From Eudorina sp. 2006-703-Eu-15 (taxonomy: Eukaryota; Chlorophyta; Chlorophyceae; Chlamydomonadales; Volvocaceae), in NCBI GenBank assembly GCA_003117195.1, contig BDSI01000017.1, positions 558,001-622,000 of the forward strand: a DNA stretch of 64,000 bases, read 5' to 3'. The position numbers were made by a program, and so were the translations under genes. The notes beneath the pieces were generated by a model, which saw nothing but the letters and a program-made list of their open reading frames with translations, did not search any database and had not been told where the DNA came from. Below, one piece after another: positions 24,501 to 33,500 of the stretch. The number at the start of each line of letters is the position of its first letter. Positions within the stretch are counted from its first letter, which is position 1.

Positions 24501-27500
24501 TCCAGCTTCGTGTCCAAGCTGCGCCGCCCCGGCGGCCGCCGTACAGGCCGCCCTCGCGATCTGGCGGGGCTGCTCCGGAACCGCCGCCAGAGCGGCGGCG
24601 GCCTGGTCAGCTTCGCGGCGCCGCTCGACGACAGCAGCGAGCCGTACACGCCGGACCGCGAGCGGTCTTTGATGCACCAGGGTGGCGGGCTGTCGCAGGA
24701 CGGCTCGTACGCGCTGCCGGGTACGAGCACGCAGGACGGCGGGTACGGCAGCGGCAGCCAGGGGGGCCTTACGCAGGAGGAGGAGCTGGACCTGCGCATG
24801 TCGTGGCCCAGCTTCACGACTGATCAGTTCGGGGAGAGTGACCGGGACTCTGGGGGCGGGGGGGACATCAACGGCTCGCAGGTGGGTGGGTGGGGACTGG
24901 GGAGGTGGGGAGGTGGGCGGCTGGGTGGGGAGGTCGGTAGGGAGGTGGGGAGGTGGGTGGGGAGGTGGGGAGGTGGGTGGGTGGGTGGCTTAAATTTGAG
25001 AAGACCGAACCCAGAAACGAACCCGGGGGCATTGGGTGGGTGAGTTGGGGTATAAAGCAATGGCCAGGCCCGGAACAAGCCCGGTCGCACCCAGCACAGC
25101 TCGGGTCCGACGTGTCTTCAAGCGCGCCGGGATACCCCCCGATGCGGCACCCGCACATGCCCCCGCACAAACGCCGCCCTCATGCCCCCGCCACCCGCCG
25201 GTGCACACCGTAGTTCGCAGTACCGTGATGTGGGATGCCGTCCTGCCCCCCCCCCCCCAGCTGCCCTCATCATCAATGGGGGCCCCCAAGTCCCTGCTTG
25301 CATCCCCGCACCGCCCTCCCTCCCCCTCCCCCTCCCCCTCCCCCTTGTTCGTTGACGTTGGGAGCTGGGGTTCCTGTCACCTATCCGCCGCCACCGGCCA
25401 CGCTGTCTTTCGAGTTTTTCCGAATTCTGCATCAGACAACCTACATGTCTCCGGTTCTTCTTACTGGGTCTTGGCAACACCGACACCGACGCCTACGCCG
25501 TCGTCGTCGCTGGCGACCTGGGGTACTGTAGCAATGTTTCCGGTCAAACCGTCGCTCTGGCAGCAGCGCAGTTTGAAAATGTCTACCAATTTCCTATATC
25601 CCCCTCCCCCTCCCCCTCCCCCTCCCCGTCCCCCCAGGGTGGCAGCCGCCAGGTCAGCCCCGTCCGCAGCCGGAGCCCGCTGATCCGCAGCGCCGGCGGC
25701 TCCCTGGCCCTCGGCCTGGGACCCACCAGCGGCGGCGGCGGCGGCATCTCACCCGGCCACGTCCGCGGCCGCAGCGGCGGCGAGGAGGACACCATCGTGG
25801 TGAGCCTGTCGGGTCTGCCGCACCCCGCCCTGGAGCTAGCTCTCGCGCGGGCGGGCGTCAGCGGCGGAGGCGGCGGCGGCGGCGGCATCCCCCGTGAGCC
25901 CAGCGGCCCCCCCGGAACCAACTACAGCCAGCTGGAGGACATCTTCAGATCCATTCGTACACCCGAGGGGCCGCTGCCGCCGCCGCCACCGCCGCCGCCC
26001 CCCGGCTCCGGCGGCGGAGTCGGCGACGTCGGCGGCATCGGCGGGTTCCTGACGGTGCTGTCGGAGGTGGAGCCGCTGGACGCCGCGGCGGCGGCGGCGG
26101 TTCCGCCGCCGTCAGGCGGCGGCGCTGCGGCCGACTCCGCCGGCGGCAGCGCCGGCGGCGGTCGGCCCCGCAGTGTTGCGCTGCGGCGGGGTTTGTCCAC
26201 CGGGGGGGGCAGTGCCATGCCGGTGGCGTTCGGGTCGGGTACCCCCCGGCGGACCTTCCTGGACGACGCGGCGGCGGCGGCGAAGGAGAACCTGCCGGGG
26301 AGCGGCGGCGGAGGCCCCGGGTCGAGGGAGCGGTCGCAGCTGTCGCGGATGGGTCGTGCGGGTGGGTGGGTGGGAGCGGCCGGGCAGGGGGGAGGGAGGC
26401 CCGGGCAGGGGGGGATATAGGAAATCGGTAGACATGTTCAAATTGCAGGCGGGCAGGGGGAGGGGGTCACCAGGCTTGTACAGGGGGGGAGGCGGTTATG
26501 GGAGCGGGTGAGAAGTGAAAACAAGCCGAGGAAGAGGAAGAGAAAGCCGGCGGCACATCCCGCGGGCGCTGCACCAACGTTGACCGTTGCCAGTCAAGCT
26601 CGCTGCCCGTCAAATGGAGACCGCGCTAGGATCTTCCCGGTGCGGTGCGGTGCGGTGCGGTGCGGTAAACCCACCTTCCGCTCCTTGGGTCCGTCACCCC
26701 CCCCGCGTCCCCACGCGCCCGGACCCGAACTCTGAATCGCGACCCTCCCGCCCCCCCGCACACCCACACCCACCCGGCCCCCCCCTCAGACGACCCCAGC
26801 GGTATGGACCTGTTCGGGGGCAGCTCCTCGGGCAGCCCCTCCCCCTCCCGCTCCGCCTCCCGGACCGGTGAGCGCTGGGTGGCCCCCAACGACCACCACA
26901 ACCACAGCCGCCGACCGGGCTCACCCGGGGGGCGGCCCATGTCCCGGGGGTCGGTCCGCTCCAGGGGATCCGGACTGGACGTGCAGGACAGGTGGGGGGG
27001 GGGGGGGGGGGAGGGTCCAGGGTATGACTGCAGGACAGGTGGGGAGCGGAGGGGGGCCGGAGGTCACACTGGGAAGGGTGGGGCGACCTGCAGTACATCC
27101 GAGAAGTACATCTAAGAGTCGGGGGCGGTGCAGGTGGAAGGGCTTTGTGATGGAGGTGTTCTGGGGGTGGTGTAGGCCCCCAGGTGGTGTAGGCCCCCAG
27201 GTGGTGTAGGCCCCCAGGTGGTGTAGGGCCCCAGGTGGTGGTGGCCCCCAGGTGGTGTAGGCCCCCAGGTGGTGTAGGCCCCCAGGTGGTGGGGGTTCTC
27301 CACGGACCACCAAGGATGGCCTGTCCCAGTGTCCCTCCGTCCTGCCTGACCGGGGAGGGGAACAAGCCAATCAGGGCCAGCTTGCCACCTGCCGTACTAC
27401 CACACACACGCATTCACATGCCCCGCTCCATTCAGGCCTACCATTCATTCAACATCGCCCGACCGCCCGCCACCCCTCCATCTTTGTACACTGACACCCC

Positions 27501-30500
27501 CTCGCCCCCTATCCCCCCCCGCCCCCCTTCCTTCCCCTCCTCCGCCCGGCCCCCCTTCAGCCCCGGGTCGCCGCCCCGCAGCCCGCGCTCCCAGCGGCCC
27601 GGATCCGCTGGATCCGGATCAGTTATTGGATCCGTCAACCGCCTGGTGCTCACCAAACACGCCCTGGCCACCAGTGAGTGAAGGCCGCAGGATCCACTGC
27701 CCTCTTTTCCTCAAATTTACATCTGTACCGCACTCTGATGTCAATAACGACAGCACGAAACCGCAAAGAGCACCGAACCGTTAATCACTGACGTCAGGAT
27801 GGACCAAGACGGAGACGAAGACGAAGCGTTGACCCAGATGGAAGTAGTTAGCAGTAGCTGATGTGTTTAAATGCAGGGTGTCTGGTGCGGATGCGGGTGA
27901 GGGTACGTGTGTATTGTTAAGGGGCTGGGAGATGCGAAGGGCAGCAGCGTCAGCAGCGGCCGGGGCCGGGGCCGGGGCCGGGGCCCGCTCGTTCCGACCC
28001 CTCCCTGCCCCTCCCCTCCCCCCCCTCCTTCCCCCTCCCATCTCCCCCTCCCCCCTCCAGAGGGCGGCCACAAGAGCGCCAAGAAGCTGAGTGCCCAGCC
28101 CGGTAAGCTGCTGAGCCGCGAGCAGTTCAGCGAGGTGATCCAGCGGCTGGCGGTGGTCAAGTACTCCAAGATCAGCAGCCCCATGGCGGCGTGGCGGCTG
28201 CTCATCGAGAGACACGTGCTGCCGGTGGTGGAGACACGGTCCACCAAGTTCGACAGGTGGGGGTGCGGGGAGGTGGGGGCATAGGAACAGGGTAGGGGGT
28301 GCGGGAGGATGTGGCTGTGGGCAGGGCAGGGCAGGGCAGGGCAGGGCAGGGCAGGGCAGGGCAGGGCAGGCAGGGCAGGGCAGGGCAGGGCAGGGCAGGG
28401 CAGGGCAGGGCAGGGCAGGGCAGGGCAGGGCAGGGCAGGGCAGGGCAGGGCAGGGCAGGGCAGGGCAGGGCAGGGCAGGGCAGGGCAGGGCAGGGCAGGG
28501 CAGGGCAGGGCAGGGCAGGGCAGGGCAGGGCAGGCCAGGGCAGGGCAGGGCAGGGCAGGCCAGGCCAGGGCAGTCACCCCTCACCGGCCATCCTCCCAGT
28601 CCTCACCGCACCTTGGCAGTCATCTCCGCATATCCCTGCCTACACCCCCTCCCCTCCCCCCCTCCCCCCTCCCCCCTCCCCCCTCCCCCCCCCTGTGGTC
28701 CTCAGGTACCTGGAGGAGATGATGGGACCCTCCATCATGTCACTGGTGCTGGCCTGGGAGCCGCAGCTCAAGGCGCTGTTCAGGGTGGGCAGGGTGGGGG
28801 TGGGGGTGGGGGAGGGGGTGGCAAGGAGGGGGCGTCACCCCGGGTGTGTGTAAGTGTGTTGAGGCATCTGCGTGATTAAAAGAGGTGAGGGGTGAGGTGC
28901 AGGAATTGGGGGATAAGGGAAAGCAAAGCGCAAGCCCACCCATCCAGGAGCGGGGGAAACGTGCGATGGATGGGCGCTGCCGTGCACAAGAACTGTACGG
29001 GAATGTCCAATGTGTCCTCTGCCGCCCGCCCCTACCACCCGGCCGCGTTACCCTAATCCCACCGCATGAATGTACGGATGTACGGCTATGCAGATTTACG
29101 GCAAAGACGAGTCGAAGCAGACGACGGGCCGCGGCCCCAACGCGCGAGCCGCCGACCGCCGGGCCCGCCTCCGCCGCTCCTCCAGCACCCCCCACGAGCA
29201 CCCCTCCAGGAGCCCCTCCCGACCCACCACCGCCAGGAGTGAGTGCTGCCCACGTAGCCAACCCCCCGGCCGCCTCCTCACCACCACCACCCCTCACCCC
29301 TCACTGGGCGCCACCACCGGAGCATGGGGGGCACGGCGCCGCCGCCTGCCCTTACCCGGGTTTGGGGTCTGACAAAGGGCTGCGGGGGTGGGGGCTTTCT
29401 TTTGTTCCAGCTCGGGTTCCTTGGCGAGGCCCTTCTTGGGCCAGCCAGGTTGTCCAGGTGCCGGTTACCGGTATGTGTGTGTGTGTGTGGGGGGGGGGTA
29501 CCGGGGGTGGGGACGTGGGGGCCGGGAAGGGGTCCTGCGCCGCCTAGCTCCCGGGTCACACATCGCACCCGGGCGGGGGCCCTCAGCGGCCCCGCCCGCC
29601 CCCACCCTGCCGGGCAGTCAAGCGAGCCGTCCACGCACACGCCCGCACCGCCCGGTTCCAGTGCTAACATGAGGGGGCAGGGCCCTCCTCGCCCCGGGCA
29701 TCCGCTGTCATCCCGGCGCCCCCCTGATGTGAATAAGACAGCGAAACCGCCACCTTCCCCCTGGCACGCCTCCCCCCCCTTGAACACACACGCGCGGGTT
29801 GCACTTCTAAACACACGCGCCCCCACTCCGCTGTACACACCCCGCCCCCCGCCCGCCCGCCCGCCCTCCCCCTCCCCCGCCCCCAGGCACCCGCGGCCGC
29901 TCCCCCGGCGCCAAGCCCGCGGGGAGCAGCCGCCACGGGGGCAGCGGCACCTCCAGTCCGGACCGCGGCGCGGTGAACCGCATCACCATGTCCTTCGTGC
30001 AGTTCCTGCAGCTGTGCCAGGACAGGAAGGTGGGTGGGGGGCGGGGTGGGGCGGGGTGTGTGTATGGGTGTGTAGTACTTGAGGCGGTTGGTTGAGTGCA
30101 TGGACGGGTGGGTGGGTGATTGGGTGGGTGCCACGCACCCACATGGCGCTGGCGCAGCAGCGCAACACCCTATGACCCACGGGGCTCGTTCTAGGCTCGT
30201 AATTCGCTTCAACCCCCCGGCCCCTTCACCCCATCCGCTTTCTGGCTCGCGGCGGTGAGGGTTGGTTGCGAGTCCCGCCATGCCATGCAGCTCCGAAGCC
30301 CCATTGTTGTGAACTTGTGACATCCATATCCCCCACGAGCACTTTCGGCCCCCCTCCCTCCCCTCCCTCCCCTCCCTCCCTCCCTCGCCCCCCCTTCACC
30401 CCCGTCAGATCATCCCGGCCCTCATCCAGCCGGCGGGGCTGGAGGAGATCTTCCGGCGGGTCAACTTCATCGACGGGGTGGAGAGCTACATCCGGGTGGG

Positions 30501-33500
30501 GAAAGGGGGGAGTGGGTGCGGGTGCGGGGTGGGGGTGGGGGTGGGGGTGGGGTGGGGTGGGGGTGGGGGTGGGGTGGGGGTGGGGGTGGGGGTGGGGGTG
30601 GGGGTGGGGGAAGCGATGAGGGACCCCGCCGGGCTGGTCCCCCCCTGGGTACCCCCCTTGCGGGTCCGTCCTGGCTCCTGGGCGTGGTCTTCCGACCCCG
30701 GTATCAGCCGTACACCCCGCCCCCCTCACGCCCCCTATACCCTTACTCACCCACCCAACGCCATTTCCACCCCTCCCCCTCGAGCCCTCTCCCCCCTTGG
30801 GGCCCCCTTATGTCAACATAATGACAGCGAAACTGCGAAAAGTCACCGCATTGATAGGAGTAATTGTCCGGGTGGTCAACGTCGCCGTCCCCCCCCCCCC
30901 CCTTCTATGGTACTGTAGCAATTTCTCTGGTCGAACCGTCGCTCTGGCAGCAGCGCAGTTTGAAAATGTCTACCAATTTCCTATTCCCCCCCCTCGCACC
31001 CCCCACCACCCTCTCCACAGAACATGGCGTACCCCCAGTTCGTGGACGCCGTCTGTCTGACCGCCATGACCATCTACCACCACCCCCGCTACAAGGAGCA
31101 GGCCATGACGGTGGAGGACATGCTGGAGACGTTCTTCAGCCAGCTGTGTGCGCTCAAGAGGGCCAGGTGCGGGGGCGGGGGGGCGGAGGCGGGGTATGGA
31201 TTGGGGAACCGATACGTGGCACAGGAGTCAATACGCGACCCAAGTGACTTACCATACATACCTGAATTGTGCGCTCACTGTTACCTCGGGCGAGGCGGGG
31301 GGGGGGGTAAGGCTGCCTGTGGGTGGGTGGCTGGGTTTCAAACCTCACCCGTAACCTGGCTTGCTGGCATGGAGGGGAGGGGGAGGGGGAAGGGTCAGCC
31401 GGGGTCGGCCTTGCGTGGTCAGCCGTCCACCACCTGAACACATCAGCTTCTACTACTTTTGTCTGGGTCAACGCCTTGCCGTCTTTGTGCATCCCGACAT
31501 CGGCGGTTATCGGTTGGGTGTTCTTTTGCGGTTTCGCTGTCTGGATTGACAAGAAGGGAGGGGAAAGAGGCGTACCGGGGCGGGGAGCGAGGGGCCGGAT
31601 CGGTCCGCGGGAGCATATCCGCGGGAGTGTGGGGGACAGCACGGAGATGGGGCGAGTACCGGGGTGGGGCGGAGAGTGCGGCTAGCAAGGTAGGGCCACG
31701 GCCGCTCCTCCCAACCTCCTCTCCCCCCTCACACGTGCAGTATAAATATGTCGGCCAATGTCCTGTAACACCCCCCTCCCCCTCCCCCTCCCGCTCCCCC
31801 ACAGGACCAAGGCCACCAACCTGGGCGGCATGGAGAGCGCCGCGGCCGCTGCGGCCGCCGCAGCCCGGGGTGGGGGCGCCGTGGAGAACCCGTACGCCCA
31901 GTGGTGGTCGCTGCGCTTCGAGACATCGGCTCCGGAACCCGGGGCCCATGTGCCCGACTGGTCGTACCTGTCGTCCACCGAGTACGCACCCGTACTGCTG
32001 CAGGTGAGACCGCCAGGGACCTGAGCTTTGGTGTGTGGTGGGGGCGTGTGGTGGGGGCGGGGAGGGGGAGGGGGAGGGGGAGGGGTCTGAGGCCGAAAAA
32101 AGGGGGGCCCCGGGCCGGGGCCGGGTCGAGGTCCGGGTCCCGGTGCGGTCCGATGCACCTCACCGGGCCTACCTCGCAACCGGCTGCGTCGGATCGCGCC
32201 CCCCCCGGGGACACCGGTTTCGTGTTAGGCCCGTCCTTCCCACTCCGCCCCCCCTCCACACTGACGTACACAGATTGCACCTTTGCATGTCCCTGCATGC
32301 TGCCGTACCGCCGGGTAACACATGTCTGACGTCACCAACCCGGTCTGGCGGCCACGTCATCAGCTCCTCCTCTCCCCCCCTTTCCTCCCCCTGCCCGCGT
32401 CCCCCCAGGACCTGGTGGTTCCCCCGCCGCCGGTTCCGGAGCCGGTGGTACGACTGCTGGCCCGCGCGGGAGAGCTGCACAACCGGGGGGACTGCCCCGC
32501 TGCACTGGCCGAGTACGACAAGGCGGCGTCCATTTGGCGGGCGGCCATGTCAGGGGAGGGCAACCTGCCGTTCGGGGCGAGCCTGGCGCTGTCGCCGGAA
32601 CAGGAGATGTGAGGAGAGATGGGGGAAAAGAAATAAACCCGGGGCCCGGGGCCCGGGGCCCGGGGAGCGGGGAGCACTCCTGGCTTGCCTGCCAGGCAAG
32701 ACACACACACACGCACGTACACACGCACCGTGCCCGTGCTTGCATGGCGCACCGGTGGTGGCGCGGTCGTCTTGCTATTTTGCCGTTCTTGCATCTGGCA
32801 AGCACATCGGAGATCATTCGGTGTCAGTATCCGGGGAATGGGCGGTTCGGGCGGGGGCTCTAGTCACCCCCCCCTCCCTTCCGCCCCTCCTCCCCCCGGT
32901 CCCCCCCCTGCCGCAGCTACCTGTGTCTGGTCCGCGCCAGTGTGCTGGTGAGCTGCGGGCGGGACAACACGGCGATGCAGCAGTACGACCTGGCCGAGCA
33001 GCAGCTGTGGCGGCTGCCCGAGGGTCACCCCGCGGAGCCGCTCATCCACGGCTGCCGGGGGCACCTGCTCTACCACCTGGGCCGACTGCAGGACGCCTTC
33101 GAGAGGCTGGTGCAGGTGGGGGCGGGCGGGCGGGGGGAGGGGGGAGGGGGAGGGTTGGGGGGAGTGAGGAGCAGGGGGGGGGGAGGGGACTAGAGGCACT
33201 GGTGGGACGTGTGGGACAGGCCGGAGAGGCGGGCCGTAGAGGTAGGGGGGACGCCGTCCTGGTCCCTGGTCCCTGGGCCCTGGGCCCTGGGCCCTGGGCC
33301 CTGGGCCCTGGTCCCTGCGGTCCAATCGATCCAACGTCCCGGTACCAGGGGTGCCCATCTGGATGGCAGCCCCGCAGCCCCCCGCCCGCCCGCCCTCCCT
33401 CGCTCCCTACCCCACAGGGATGCCGCGTCCAAGACCCCCGGTGTCAACCCCATGCCACTGCTCATCCTCCGCTCCCTTCCCCGCCGGCTCTGACAGTCCG

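Noticed and set aside
27781..28853. Frames coding PALPC or AGQGR repeats on both strands
   Set aside because: Artefacts of the intronic GGGCA array, which leaves all frames open.
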